Shown here: one piece after another, positions 32,359 to 47,000 of the stretch
Numbering within the stretch: the stretch's first letter is position 1
How the letters are laid out: each line of letters begins with the position of its first letter
NCBI RefSeq assembly: GCF_013426205.1
Contig: NC_089424.1
Coordinates: forward strand, 434,001-498,000
Length of the DNA stretch: 64,000 nucleotides
Direction: 5' to 3'
Source of the DNA: Metarhizium brunneum
Taxonomy: Eukaryota; Ascomycota; Sordariomycetes; Hypocreales; Clavicipitaceae
The notes under the pieces: model-generated
Databases searched by the model: none
Told to the model about the DNA's origin: nothing
The model's input: only the letters and a program-made list of their open reading frames with translations
Position numbers and translations under genes: made by a program

Positions 32359-34139
32359 ATGGCCAAAGCCATCGAGGCCAAGTCTTTAAGCGATATCAAC
32401 GATACTGCAAATAATCCACCACAATACTTCGAATCAGCTGCGGGGGCGAAGAAGCAGGACCCCCTCGTTTTGTACATCTCACGTGTGGTGGGGTTAAACG
32501 GTAGTCTTTTCATTGTTCAAAGACGTCATCCCTGCTTCATAGCTGATATTCAAGCGCAGTTGTCATTCTCTCCCCCGTTATACCAAACGAGAGGGTCGTC
32601 TCGGCCGAGGATGTCAAAAGCGCTCTGTATCTGGTGCATGTAGACAATCCTGTCCCTGCGCCAGTTCGAGGTGAAGCCGAATGCAGATCTAGCCAGGACA
32701 CCCGCCGGCTCCCCCAGTCGATCATTCCACGAAGACCTGTTGGTGGCTCGGACCGTCCACTGACCCCCGAAAGTTCGCCAAGTGCAAGTCAAAGCCACCA
32801 GCCCTCTGCAATAGAAGCTCCAGGACGGACTCTTTATGGATTGCACACAGCTATGCCGCCGAAAAAGCCCGTTGGGTCCCAGTCTTCGCCTAGGACATCA
32901 ACCGAAACATCGGCTTCCGCTCAAATCGTATCAAAAGACTCTTCTGATCCACAAGAGCCTTCTGGGAATACGCAAACGCACTGTATTAATTCAATTTCAG
33001 TGCCTCGGCCGGATACATCTCTACCACCTACTAACTCTGCCAATCAAAGCTCCCTTTCAAACTCACAGCCTATATCACAAGCCCACAGCAGATCTCCGTC
33101 TCCACGGAAGCACAGCACAGCTTCTACTGATATGCCTCTGACGCTGACGTTGACCCGACAAAATCCCGCCGCCCAGAAGTGGACAGTTGGATATATTAGG
33201 CTGCCCGAGCTAGAATCGTCTTCGGGAGATGGCGACACGGCTTCAACGTCGACCACAAGTCCAATGCAGCATCACCCAATAGACATTGAAATAATACAAT
33301 CTGGATACGCCAAATTTCGCGAGCATTGTGTCAGGAAATATAGCCCGACGGAAAGCGGCGACTTGAAAGCTGCAGCTGGGTCCACGGCACGAGGGAGCAT
33401 GGATCATCAAAGCTCAATGTACGGAAACAAGGAGGCCTTCTATCGTCGAGTCGCCATGAACTACTCCAATTCTTTGTTGACGAACGCGAAGGAGTTCGCC
33501 AGGAATTTGACACGTAACAGAAGTGACAGCGCTGCATCGGTATCATCGTACAAAAGCGACACTGCTGTAAAGCCAGACACCATTTGTACATTCGGATCGC
33601 CGCCAGAGGGCATGAAAGCCCGCGGATACACATTTGTCAGTCCATGGGAGGGCCAATGTCACTTCTCAACGGGGAAACATGGAAACAGTCTCCAGTGTTT
33701 TTACATACCCCCCGCGACGGCCACCGTCTACAGCAATTCCCTGGTCAAAACTAGTCACTCGGAATCCACACTGATCAGTACGCTGAGTTACAATCTTGCG
33801 CTTTCACCGGTCCAAGCCAAGGGACCCACGGGAGTACTTGGAAAGGTCATAGACTGCTGCAGCAAATCGAGAAAGAGCAATATTCCCTCTGACTCTCGCT
33901 ACGAGTCATCCTTCACTAGCCTTGGGGCTGAGCGAGCCGGCGGCGGTCTAAATGGCAGGGAAGCAAAACTGGCCACGTTAACTATTTATGACGATGGTTT
34001 GAAGATGCTTGATCTGTTAGTGGCAGCCAACATTGGAGTATTTTGGAGAACTTGGGAGAAGTTTGCTCCCGCTTCCACTGAACAGAAGCATGTCTCTGAG
34101 GCGCAGATTCCGTTTCCATCCATCGAAGATCACAGTTGA
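32359..34139 (+). CDS. Conserved-looking fungal protein of unknown function, Ser/Pro-rich
   Basis: Exons 32359-32500 and 32560-34139; the intron (GTAGTC donor, AGCTGAT branch, GCGCAG acceptor, 59 nt, phase 1) closes the frame for 573 aa. The start has good context (AACGCCATGG). The N-terminus reads DPLVLYISRV and, after the intron, VVSAEDVKSALYLVHV, a compact conserved-looking block. Then comes a disordered Ser/Thr/Pro region (about 90-230) and a folded C-terminal half (about 230-555) with GYIRLPEL, YGNKEAFYRRVAMNYSNSL and SPWEGQCHFSTG. There is no signal peptide or TM segment. I recognise it as a fungal hypothetical type and cannot name its function. Confidence 0.75.
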
Positions 34140-35432
34140 CTTGCCCTTTTTACGATAAAGATGTTCAAGATTGGAGCCGGAGTTTAAGTGGAAAGGTGGT
34201 CTTGTGGTGTGGTTTACTTTGCTTTGGCCGGCAATTCAAAGGCCTGGTTTGTTGTGGTAGCTTTCTTTTTTTAGCATTATTTGTAGTCAGCGTAGCTGCA
34301 TAGCGTGATGTTAAGGCATCTAATGAGAAATATGATGACACTGAACCTTGGAGTCTGTATGGTTTTCACATTCCGTGTTTACTATGGCATATCTCTTGCA
34401 TTTACACATCTCAATACAGCAATCAAAAACTTTGTAAGGCGCAGACGATGGCTTTTCGGCTTCACATCTCATTCACAGATATGTAGCCACGCTTGCATTT
34501 ATCAGTTGGATCGCCGGGTCTCTGGGCCTGATTTTCTGTTGCACAAAATGGTTCACTTGGATTACATCGATGTAGCAGCAGAATGTGTCCATCGTGAGGG
34601 TCCCCCAATCACCAGAGCACCTGCGGAGGGAGCCTTTCTTCCAAGCCGCTGTATGCTGTTTGTTTCATGTAAGCTCTTCTCCTTATTCTAGATTCCACGC
34701 CAGTCGAGTTCAACACTCCAGTTATGGTATCAGCAAGTATTTCATAAGACTATCCTCCATACCAAGTAGGGGGAGCTTATTTGCAGCAAGCAGCAAGCAA
34801 CCAAGCTACCCTAGACTACTTAATTCCCTTAGTATTAGCCTCCTGCGACGAAGAGTTAAGACTTTGGTCAAATCCTTTGCAATTTATAGGATCATGAAAG
34901 GCAAAATCAATGAATAGGAATAGTTTTGCAAGCCGAAAATAGAAAGTGGGCACGGGTTTCGCTGAGAGCAGAGCTTTTGATGCGGGGAGAATTTGCGAAA
35001 CGAAACGTCAAGACGTGATTATTTGCCTGCGGTGTGAAAAGAGCTCTTAGCGACGTTGAATGAAGAAGATGGAGAGTAGTAAGGGAGAGAAAAAATCTCC
35101 ACCATTGTAGACAGTCTTTGAAGTGCTCTACTGCTCCTGTCGGCAATTGGTATTGACTCCAGCATCCTCGGTCCACCTCAGGGAAGACATGGAGGTCACG
35201 TGAATCATCACGCGTACCGCAACCACCAATCACATCCCGAACAATGTAATCCCGCAGTAACGAGCCTCCCAAGTCGAGCAAAGAAATCCATCACATCAAA
35301 CCGTTCGTCGCTGGGCCGTTTCCCCAATCGCCACCTGACTTCTCTTCTCCAAGTTGGCCACACCCCCCAACTCTGCCTCGTCGAATTGCCGACCAAGGCC
35401 GTTTACGACAACGAATTGATCTTGTCCACCCA
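34140..35432. other. Intergenic, no confident gene
   Basis: 3' flank of the preceding gene and promoter of the complex I gene. Short frames only. Confidence 0.55.
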
Positions 35433-36405
35433 ATGGCGCCGGCTCTGCATGCCTCTGCGGCCATGCTCGCGCGAAGACAGCTCGCCGGAGCTCCGAGCAC
35501 CACCAGCTCGCTGGTAGTCGTGGCCAGCCGGCTCATGGCTGCGCAGCAACACCAGACGCGAGGATACGCTACACCCGCGGGCCCGCCCCCCAAGAACTTC
35601 CGCACGAGCAGGCACACCGAGTGGCCGTGGGACAAGGAGAAGACGCTGGACCGGCTGGGCAAGTACTTCCTCTTGACCGAGATGGCGAGAGGCATGTACG
35701 TCTTGATGGAACAGTTCTTCCGACCTCCGTATGTGGATTGCCAATGAGACATGAGTCCTCGAGGCTCGAACTGCCTTGTTTTTCGTGAAGCTGACCGGTG
35801 GCGGACAGATACACCATTTACTATCCCTTCGAGAAGGTATGATGAAAACTAATTGGACAGCCCTACCCGTTTACACATGGCGACGGTTTCAATTGACACG
35901 ATGCAGGGACCCATTTCCCCCCGATTCCGTGGAGAGCATGCCCTCAGACGGTATCCTTCTGGCGAAGAGCGTTGTATCGCCTGCAAGCTGTGCGAGGCTG
36001 TACGTATCCATCAATAAACAACCGCGCCTGAATCTCTCAAGTTCATTAGAAACTAACGGATTGTAGATCTGCCCAGCCCAGGCCATCACAATTGAGGCTG
36101 AAGAGCGTGCCGATGGATCCCGCCGAACAACCCGCTACGACATTGACATGACCAAATGCATCTACTGCGGTTTCTGCCAGGAATCGTGCCCCGTTGACGC
36201 TATTGTGGAGAGCCCCAACGCCGAGTATGCCACCGAAACGAGAGAAGAGTTGCTGTACAACAAGGGTAGGTTGAACCACTCAGCACATGCATCCCGTGTA
36301 GCTAGTTTGCTGATCCTTTTTGCTGCAGAGAAGCTTTTGTCCAACGGAGACAAGTGGGAGCCTGAGCTGGCGGCTGCCATTCGCGCGGATGCGCCCTACC
36401 GATAA
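35433..36405 (+). CDS. NADH:ubiquinone oxidoreductase 23-kDa [4Fe-4S] subunit (NDUFS8 / TYKY)
   Basis: Five exons (35433-35728, 35809-35836, 35907-35999, 36067-36265, 36329-36405) give 230 aa. The N-terminus is a mitochondrial presequence (ARRQLAG, then [11 protein letters not shown]). The family start [16 protein letters not shown] is followed by two ferredoxin motifs, [16 protein letters not shown] and [16 protein letters not shown], binding clusters N6a and N6b. The C-terminus [18 protein letters not shown] is typical. The protein sits in the matrix arm of complex I on the path to ubiquinone. Intron 4 splits the codon before KLLSNG. The second exon is only 28 nt. The other complex I component, mitochondrial ACP, lies 683 bp downstream on the same strand. 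Confidence 0.96.
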
Positions 36406-37088
36406 TCTAACCACACTTGACAGCGTTATTTCACCGTTCCCTTTGTTCATGTAGAAGTATCTTGGGGGGAGGGGCTGGCCGGGCGGTAGAAAAAGTTGTA
36501 CATAAGATTAACATTTTCCCCCAAAACAAGTGTCTAAATGTGATGCCGCCGCACCTTGTTCAACGCGTGTAGTGGTGTATCCATGTTTTATCGCCTTCTG
36601 CAACTTGCATAAGCCGCTGTGTCTGCTTCGAGATATTACCTCCGTTTTCGACACATATTCGGTTCACACAATACCAGAGAAATACTGGCGCTTTATGGAG
36701 TTCACCACCAAACAACACCAAAAACTTCCTCGAATTTCCCAAGTGCAACAACATCACGCAGTTCACCACTCAGCATCCAGTCCCATGTCTCACCTCCCAT
36801 ATCGTCTTTCCTCTACCGATTTCAAAATAAAGCCATCAAAAAGACTCCCCAAGCCATTTAAACCCCGCCTCCATTCCCGCCTGCAACAGCCCCAAATCGA
36901 TTCGCCCCAGAATCCAGGCACATCCACCGGCCCAATCAGCAACACCCCAATCCAGCATTCACGTGACCCTCTTTTTTCAAGGTTCTCTAAGGCGTAGCTC
37001 CCGACCTCCGTACCTCAAAAACACCGAGAAATTTATCATCACGTCACCTCTCAGCTCTTGTCCCCCCCAAGCCATCATTCAATTGACC
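36406..37088. other. Intergenic between the two complex I genes
   Basis: 683 bp. It holds the 3' flank of the 23-kDa subunit gene and the promoter of the ACP gene. The frame 36530-36997 shows no coding features. Confidence 0.6.
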
Positions 37089-37651
<563 letters not shown>

Positions 37652-38862
37652 TCGCACGTCGCAATCTCTGTACTATTATCTCAGCTCATGGGTGGACGGG
37701 AACTCGGGGGATGTACTGTTTTATAGAAAGAGGGGAATACACATTTTTGCTTCTTTTTTTCGCCAAGCTGAACTCGCTTCTTTTCTTGGTTTTCAACAGC
37801 CAGCGGTGCAGAGTGGCTTTTCTTATTTCTACACTGATTACCGTGCTGGAGGTGACTTGCCAGGGCAGCGTTGCACCACGGTACACTCGCTCCACGAGCC
37901 CGACCTGGCTGCGTTTTGTTGCCAGGCGTGCACGTCGACTCGTAAATCTACACAAAGGGACACATTTGACGAGAAAAAGTAGCTCTCTTTATTCCGCTCA
38001 GCTACAGACACAGACAGCACAATACAAACCCACCATCCACCGTCACTCATACACCCACCCTCCTAGCACCCGAGCAGTATGATCCGCGCCAACCACTGCC
38101 ACGGAGACACCCGTGATCAAGACGTTATGACCGTTGGGAACTACCCCAATCTTCTCAAAACAGAAACAGGACACAGGCATCGTACAAGAACAAAAAAAGA
38201 CGTGTAGCAACTTTGGTATAAAATGACGCCAATGGTGGTTGGCGCCGCCTCCCTGGATACAGTGTAGCAAAGAGAGCAGAAGAAAAGTGCAAGAGAATAC
38301 CAACCACAATAGTTCCCTCCAGTATGCGCTAGATCCGTTGGCCGTCAAACGCCTTCCTTTCTAGGACTACAAGAGCATCTTGTCCGACGCGGGCCGTTCC
38401 AGTGCAAGTTTTAATCAAATCAACCTTGAAGACAAGAAAAAGTAGACCAACCAAAGCCAAGCCAATAATAATGACTAGAAGCAAATGACAGAAAACATAA
38501 AAAAAAGAAAGCAAAACCGGCCACGCCTGTATCCCAAACTCAAATTTTTAAGCACCTTTGATATGTTGTTCCGTTGCATTATTTTTACGTCTCTGCTCTT
38601 TTTTGCTGGGTATCCCATCATTATTCCCCTGTCGTCCTGGCCAGTCAAGGTGCTCGGGCTGTGTGTGTGTATGGTGCCGCTTGCTGCCGACGAATTGCTT
38701 CAGAGCGTGTAAAGCATGTATGCCATTGTTATGCAGCTTCGTAAAATCTCCGCGTGGACCTTTCACGCCACTTCTATTCGCTATAACTAATGCATGTTGC
38801 ATCAAAATCGTCAAACGCCCAGGTAAAAAAAAAATAAAAAAAATAATGTTTTGGGATGCCAA
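37652..38862. other. Convergent intergenic region
   Basis: 3' ends of the ACP gene and the minus-strand CCCH gene face each other. AT-richer than coding DNA, with an A-run near 38826-38845. No gene seen. Confidence 0.6.
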
Positions 38863-40901
38863 TCAGCGTCCGTTGACCGGCACTGAATCTCTGTTCTCCT
38901 TGGAACTGCTGTTGGATTGGTTCTTGCCTGCCACTGCGCTGGCATAGCTGCCCAATGGACCCATACTCAGGCCGGCAGATATTCGCTTGCGCATCCTCGC
39001 TGTAGGTGCGTCATCTTCCTCTTCCATGCTGAAGACGAATGCTGGGTCCTCCTCGTCAATCGGAGTAGTGAAGCGACCAGTGACGGACGAGCTGATGCTT
39101 CCGCTAGACACATGGCGCTCCATGGCCCGATCTTTGCCAATCGGCGCAAGACTACTGGATGGCAGTCGTGCGGTAGTAGGATGCAGGTGAGGGCTGGAAC
39201 TCGAGCCGCTGATGGCGTCGTCCAATCGGCTGCGCTGCAGTTGTTGTGAGAGAACTGACATGGACTCGCTCGTAGAGCGGCCCGCGGACAGACGGCCGGA
39301 TGTCCCTGGGCTCTTGTAGTCGTCACCTATTTCCTGGGCCAAGGTGGACCTTCTCAAAGGGCTGCCCACATGGCCAAAAGCTGAGCCAACATTGCGTGCT
39401 GCCCTGGCTGCGTCTTCCTCCTCCTTTTGGCGCTGGAACAGCGATCCCCAGCGGCTTGGGCTGGTACCCATTGGGCTACCGTACTTGAGAGCCTCGATGG
39501 CGTGTTCATCGCGCATGGAGCTAGAGCCTCGCCTGGCCTTTTCAGCAGGCGTCAAGAGTTCTTGCAGGTTCTCGGGAACGTAGTTTTCGGGTAAATTGTC
39601 ATCGTCAAAGGCAAACTCGGCCTCCCAGTCACGGTCCACTGACGATGCCTTGGGCATGCTGGAACTAAGCATGCGGGGTTTGGCATATCTAGACGAGTGC
39701 ATGGCTCGCTTGCCGAAATACTCATCGCCAATAGCAGACTGAGAGTTGGGCGGACTACTGGCGGTTGGGTTCAAGTGCTCCGACGAGCCGAAGGCCGAGG
39801 TGTGCAGTAGCTTCAGCGTCTCCGAGGTTCGCGAGTCTTTGGCATTGCTAAGCGAGGCTGTGGGGGACTCGAGGCCGAACTTTGAGGGCACAGATGACGG
39901 CCACGGCGCGGCGGGGAAGCGGGCGGCGTTGGAGATGCCATTGGAGTCGAAAGAGGCGGGCAGGGGAGCATCGAGGATGGATAGTCCTTTGCCATTTGCA
40001 GGGGACAGCCCAAAGCCAAGGCGAGTGGGATCATCCTCGCGAGGTGAGCCGTAGTTGGAGTGGCCATACGGAGAGTCGATGGAGGGAATGCCATTGTCGA
40101 GACTGGGTTGGTGTCCCGGGTGGCTAGCAGGGTTGGCAATCTGGCGGTCATCCCATGGAGACTGCTCGGCGCTGTAGAGCGAGGTTGTCAGGGCACTGGC
40201 AGACGACTGGTGATAACCGGTTGAGGTCCCAGAATTCGGGGACGCAGGGTTGGGCGAGGGCCGACCGGCAAGGCCGATGGGAGCTGTAGCTATGGTGACA
40301 CCAGTTTTACCATAGTTTATTCGTCGACCGTCGGGTAAGACGTGGATGTTTGCGCACTTGGGACCGAACTTGCAGTTGCCCTAGAGAGGAAGCATGTTAG
40401 TCCATTCATATGTGATTCTAACTTGGTCCGCAAAGGCAAAAGATGGGAGATGATAGACGGAGCCCGGGTGAGGCCAGACTCGCAGAAAACAGTAATAACC
40501 TCAAAGCTATAACCTCACGCTGGAGACGTACCTTGGCAAAGTACTTGCAGATGTTTTCGGCTGCGGCTCCGAGGTCGTGGCTGAAGGGGCAGGCATTGCC
40601 AGCTTGACAGGCACCTTGGCGAAAGAACTTGCACGGGACGTGAGAGGTATCTGTAGCAGATCGAGGAAGACTGATTAGCACGGGATTTAATCTTGGTTGT
40701 CATTCACGAGGCTGTCCCGTCAGCGGCACGACGGGATGGGGTGCGGCGATGCGGCGATAAAAGAGGGTGAGGTGGTGGGGGCGGGACTCTGGGATGCGAT
40801 GCCGCACGGCATTGGAAAAGGCGGGTTTGCCTCGGGAAAACCAAAAATTAAAAAAAAAAATGGCAACTCGGGCACATACTCGGAGGGCTTCGCGGCATCA
40901 T
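38863..40901 (-). CDS. CCCH zinc-finger protein (Lee1-like)
   Basis: Minus-strand exons 40901-40880, 40650-40532 and 40380-38863 close in frame for 552 aa. Intron 1 (229 nt, GTATGT donor, CTACAG acceptor) joins MMPRSPP to TSHVPCKFF. Intron 2 (151 nt, GTACGT, CTCTAG) cuts the second zinc finger. Two fingers lie within the first 65 residues, both C-x7-C-x5-C-x3-H: CKFFRQGACQAGNACPFSH and a second ending CKFGPKCANIH. The rest is a long disordered Ser/Pro-rich tail with short blocks (DYKSPGTSGRLSAGRSTSE, DEEDPAFVFSMEEEDD). The layout fits fungal Lee1/Scp3-type putative RNA-binding proteins. The start in the 22-nt first exon is the best splice-consistent choice; an alternative upstream extension exists. 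Confidence 0.85.
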
Positions 40902-41025
40902 GGAGGACGAGGTGTTTGAGGCAGCGCCATTCGGGATGTTCAGGCTGCCGCTCCGGACGTGGCGGTATTCGGGCATGGCTGCGGCGGGGAGGGAATGTCG
41001 CGTGTACGAGGGCCGTTTGCCTGGA

Positions 41026-41093
41026 CTTGAAGTCGAAGTCGAGGTCGAGGTCGAAGTCCAAGTCCGAGTCGAAGTCCAAGTCGAGCCTGAGCT
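41026..41093. repeat. 6-bp tandem repeat (GAAGTC/GAGGTC)
   Basis: About eleven degenerate hexamers upstream of the CCCH gene, probably in its leader or promoter. All frames through it give dipeptide repeats (VEVEV, TSTST, DLDFD), which explains several false ORFs. Confidence 0.85.
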
Positions 41094-44000
41094 TGGGGAG
41101 AGAAGAGGAGGCGGAGGAAGTCCAGGTGCCAGGCCGGACGTGGACAAGGACATGGAGGGGAAGGGAGCAAAACCTGGCGAGGCGGCGCTCAGAGTGGAGT
41201 GAGGGGACATGGCCGAGAGACGATCCATCACGACGGATCAATTGATTGATGACGGGCGACCCAGAATTGACAGGTGACTCTGGTGTGGCTAGTGGTGACT
41301 GGATAGCCTGGCCGGAGTCAAGGTGCCTGCCTGGCTGCGTAGCGAGTGGCTGGTGACCTCGGGGGCTGGTGACCTGGAGTCTGGTGCTCAGGTGCTGAGG
41401 TGACAGTGTAGTCCGAGGCCTGGCGTCTGTCTGGCGGCTCGAGCGCTGCAAGCTCAACCACCCAAGCGTCAACTGCAGCGCCTGCAGTAACTGTAGATCC
41501 CAGATGTCTTGAATGTTCAAGTGCCTGGCCTGCTCATCAATTGATTGATTGACACCTTGCACCAGCTCGAGACTTTTGACTTGTTTCGTGCCCGATGCGC
41601 TGGTAATCGACAAAGTGCCGCCCACTGTCTGTGCAACTTGTTTCTTCTTCTTCTTCTTCTTCTTCTCTTTCTTTTCCCTTCAGCCGAGAGCTGCCTGGTT
41701 GTGCCGGATATCAACGACTCCCCTGCCTGAGACAATATGCGTGATACACAATCTCTGTGCAACGCAACGTGCAGATTGACCAGATCTATGTATGTAGTAG
41801 TAGCAGCAACGGATCCCGCCTGGCTGAAAGCTGCGTTAAGCCTGCCGAATAGTTATCTTGGCCGCTCGAGCGTCCAAGGGACTGGGGGCTGGATCCTTCG
41901 TTGTTGCAACCGTCTATCTTTTGTTGCCCGTGGCTTTCTGTGCGAAATACGGAGTAATACCAACATCTAAAAACCCCTTGATCGTAATGCGTCTATCATA
42001 TCTTATTCCGCGATGACTGAAACGGACGTGGGGTAAAATAGAAACTTGCAAAATATTTGCTCACGGTTGGACTGCCTCTCCTCGAACCCCAATTATCAAC
42101 GACCTGACAGCAACCGCCGCCAGTCAAAGTCACGCGCTTCACCTTGGCCTTGCTTTGAAAGTCTCTTTTGGAGTTGAATCTGGTAAAATGTCAGGGAGGA
42201 GACACTTGGTAATTCTGTGCTGTCGGAATGGGAGCCGAGGAAGAAGAGTTGCACATCATAGACAAAATTCAACAAAAAGTGCGGGAGCAACCTGTGTTTG
42301 GAACAAGAACTAATCGTGGAAAAACTTACCTTGCAAGTCGTCTTATTCAATCATGACTTCACACATAGTATCGCCAGTTTTTTGTACAATATCTGGCCAT
42401 TACTTCGATAGTTCCAAAAAGACCGGGAACACCACAACATGGGAGGTGGCCTTCTTATGGCTACGCACATCACCAACTCTCTCGGCACCCACACCTTACA
42501 CATCATGCCTCAGATCATGGTCTTGCCTGCCACCAGGCATCCACCACACCGAATCCATCACGGCAAGTTCTGCAGCCTGGACTGCATACCATCCAGGCCA
42601 AGCTAGCGAGACAAACCGGACACCAAGGAGACTCAACTGACTTCTGCTGCAACCTGAAGTAACGACTTGTGTGTGGGCGTATCCCATCCTGAAGCTGGTT
42701 GATGCTATGGAATACGGACCGACCGTATCCACCGGACCCAAAGCGGTCATGCTGGTCTTGTCATTGTGTCTAGAATTGTAATACCCAGGCTAGTGCCGGC
42801 AACATGATGGCTTCATAGCCAGCTGGGCAATAAATTCCATTTCTGGATGCCATGCTGCCGTATCCGGAGAATCCGACCAACGTACATCTTACCATGTCCT
42901 TGATCGACCCAAGAAGAACCTAGCCGCCATTCAGCGCATAACTAGACGGCTACCGAAAACCAACGTGAAATATCGAACGCCTCCCTCAACCCGGGCCCAA
43001 GATCGTCTGGAATGAGACACGGGCGGGCGCTGCGACTGACGTAGATCCAAGTGGCCAGGTTCGTAGTGGTGGTGGTCTAAGTTTAGCGTGCTTTCGCTCC
43101 AGAGAACCGGTACCGTAGGTGACATGCGTCGTCGTCGTCGTCGCAGTAGTAGTAGCAGTTGTAGTCTGCTCTTTTCTCTCCATCACAGCGGTCAGGAAAA
43201 GCCACCACATGGTCTGGGACGCGCTTCAGCTCACATTGTCACACCAGCCTTGTGTCTGGTCTGATTGGAGCCTGCTAGCCTGCCTCTTGGCGGGAGGAGT
43301 GGGAGGGCTGTTCCCTTTTGCCTTTTTGTCCCTTGAGGCCCATCCCGCGCGGTGCGCAGCGGCTACAACCGTGGCGAGGACATGGCGTGGCCCTTTGGGC
43401 GGTTGTACCAAGTCGTTTCCCATAGACAGGCAACCAATGGGAACCTACACTGCCACTGGCCTCTTCATAAATAGTAAATACATGTGTGCGAGGCCAGGGA
43501 TAAGGCGATAGCATGCGAACCGAATGGTATTGCTCATGATAGGACTTGCAGTTACTACTTTCGCCACCCAAACTTAGGCATGCAGCATGTGGTAGGTGTT
43601 CGTGTGTGTGGGACACTCCCAACTCCGTAGCCCGAGACAAGATTTGGTGCCATCTCACGCGGCTCATGAATGGCGGCATCACATCTGTGTTTGTCGTGAG
43701 GTCGAGGTGGTTCAGGTCGTCGCTGCAGATTCCACTCGCTGCAGGAAATATCACCCAAAATCCCGGCAAGTCCTGCCTATGATTGCGTCAGCGGATGGCA
43801 GCCCAGCATGGCCCAGTTTTGCTGCTACGCACCCACCTACCAAGGCCAATCAGTCATTCGCCATCTGCCACTGCTAAGGAGGCATCCTGGGCAGAAACAG
43901 GCTGTAGACTCTGCGCGTGCACACGGGGTTGAAGCCTGTTGTCGCCAGTATGCCAATGATGCATGGACCATGTCTGATTCGTACTTTAGACGAGCACAAT

Positions 44001-47000
44001 GGGCGCATCGGCCGTAACACTTGGTAGCGAGAAACATCAGATCGAGATGGAGTGGGAAGGGCGAGTTTCGAGTCTAGCGGACCAAACTTCAACACGGAGT
44101 GAGTCTTGGAATGCCTTGAAGAGTATAGTGGTGTTCAATCATGTCAAGTACTCTCACATCCTTGGTCCTTTGTTGCGCCTTGCATAAGGACTCGGGAGGC
44201 AGGAGCAAACCAGACTCCAACCTGCTCTTCTCCAGCTGCCCCCCTCCAGCCGCTGATCGTCGCCACAGTTGCGCGGCAGTTGGCATCATCTCTCCATCCA
44301 CCATGAACATGTTGACCTCTCCACATGATTGATGTTCATCGACTTGACTATTCGGGTCTTGATATTGTGCCATCCGGCCCAGAGTAAGACACAGAGCACG
44401 ACTGGGTCCTTCAAGGATTCTTGCATTTCGCAATATGCGGACTCAGAATGCCATCTTTTTACAATCGATATTCATGGATTGCTGCTTTTGGTGCTCAATC
44501 TTCTCGCCGCATACCTGCAGGTGGTCTCCTACGCAGTTCGGTTTGATGCCGATTGACTGCAGACAAGGCCCCCGTTCGCGACGTCAGGCAGTCGCAGAGT
44601 TCATGCATGATAGAGTGGCAAGTGCTCTCAAAATGCCCTTAGACCAGATTATTGTCACGAGCCAACGTCAAGCATGGAGACCTGGTCAAATACGGACTGA
44701 CATATGAGGAAGAAACCTAGGAACTCGATGCCGCCTCGGATCGTTTCGTATCCTCCGTCGGAATAAAAAAGTTGATCAAGCCTGGGCATCCCTTGCCAAC
44801 CTGCCGCCGCACAAACGCACCAGGTTCAACCCTGTTATGATATGGTCACTACGGAGTAGTACTGAGCACATTGAAGAAGATCTTCTGTAACTATCGAGTG
44901 CTTCGTATGGTGATGGGAGCTGCTTCTGCTTCTGCGTGGTGCTGTCTCTCTCCCACCCAACCAGTCCAATACCAGGGCACCACGGCTGGAATGGCGCAAC
45001 TCACAGTGCCGTGGCGGGAAGATTCATACTGCCGTCGAGTTTATTGGGTGCGTATGCCATGGGCCGCAGACGTAGGCAAAGCCCAGCTACATTGAACCTC
45101 TATTTTTTTTGTCGCATAAATGCCACGGTTTAAGCTTACACCAACGTGCATCCATCCATATTAGGTCTTCCGGTTTCGATGGTATCCGCTTGTGTGGCTC
45201 GTCTTCGCTGGCTGGCGTGCTACGACACGATGCAAATGTCCGACATGAGCAAGCTTGGCACCCGTGGCTAGCTGAAGCCGCCTTGGCTTCTCCAGTCAGT
45301 CAGTCGAAATGCTCAGTAGAGACGTCAAACATTGGGCAACACAAATGCAGCCATGGCTCTTTTCATGGTTGGCTTCAACCAGTAGGGGAAAGGGTTGTTC
45401 TCGGTCAGCGCTACTCTCCGTCATACAAACACCACTCATGAACGCCTGATTCAGCCCTGAACGACTCATCAGTTTTTTATTGTTTTACCTCTCTTTCAAT
45501 TAGGGCTCTGGCAAGTTCTTGGGATTTTATTTCTCCACGGAAAACTTACGACACTCGGAGGACACCGAGTCTTTTCTTGTTCTGGGTTTATGCTCAACGT
45601 GGGTTCGGTCTGCGGAGCAGCTGCGAGACTCAAAGCCTTTTGTGTACTCGGTACTCTTTGAATTGTAATATGGTACAATACCTCCCCCATCCTCAGAATG
45701 AATCTTGTAATAAAGATTCATCGCCCAAACTAGCTGGTAGCTGCCAATTCTGAGTCAGCCACTGCAAGAAGCCACGAGCGGAATCCGTCGCATTACCCTA
45801 CGGCATCTAGCGTGCCTAATGAATAATGTGGTATAACTTGCACCGCAATGATGTTCTCGTGGCGAGGGAGGATGGCCGTAGGACAGGGTCATAGTTCCGG
45901 CATTCGCGCGCTTCAGGTCCTTCTCGTATTGTCGCCGTCATCAAGGAGGAGTCAACGCGTGACCGTCATCGGCCGCCTCTGATGCCGGAACCAATCACGG
46001 CCATGACGGTCCAACGATGGCTGAAGCACCGGCAACGACCCGACGACTTGACGAACTGCGTGTTGCACTAGGATCCTGCACCCCGCATCATGCTGCCACC
46101 AACCCTGTGGTGGTTCTGAGTGGCAGGCTTGCAAGTTGCACACTTCAGCCACAAAGAATCACCTGGTGACGGTGCTTGGCGCGCTTCTGGGTTCCAGCCC
46201 TAAGGGCCATGCTAGAAGAGTTGTGGCTTCTTTCTTTCTTTCCTTTCCGAGACCTGCCTTTTCTGACATGGTACTTGGAAATGTTATGTCCCCAAGTTTT
46301 AATCCAGCCATGTTCTCCACAGACAAATGACAAGCATAATTGTGATGCGAAAGCGCGGCTGGCGCCCAGGGAGGTCGCCGGGAGTACAAGGCAGTGGCTT
46401 TAGACTTCCGCGTCAAGCCGTTGCCGTACCCACGGCGGGAGGCTCCGTTGGGTTGGGCGAGTCGCACTCTGACATGGTCTATGAGTATGTGCTATCGTGG
46501 CTTGGTGTGATATGTCCTGCCGAGATGAGGAAACACATCACCGCTACGGGTGTCCTTTTTTATTTTTATCTTCCATTTTCCTGAATAGGCGCATATGCAC
46601 ATCAAATATCTTAGTCACAAAAAACGAGTTGAGGCTGAGAATGGCAACAAATAAGATGGTACTACAAAAGCAGCCACAGGGCCGACTACCCGTCTGCAGA
46701 CTGGAGCTGGGCCACTTGAGAAAGAGCCGAGGGCGGCCAACGAACTGTGTGATCAGGCGACAGCGATCAATTTCTATTGCAAACTTGTTGCGGATGCTTC
46801 GGGAAGTGTAGCGATGTCGGTACACCAGCAGCCGGCTTTTGGATACCAAAGTATTCTATGCTTCAATATTGATCCGCCGCCGTGTCGAAACTGCCGGCAT
46901 ACACCAGAGTCGATGCTACAACCGTTGTGCCAAATACGGCCCAAACTGTCTCCCGAATGTCCATCGGCATTTTTCCTAGTTTGAACCCCGATTAATGACG

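Noticed and set aside
40720..41625. 301-codon minus-strand ORF upstream of the CCCH gene
   Set aside because: Low-complexity frame through a hexamer repeat; does not join the zinc-finger exon in phase.
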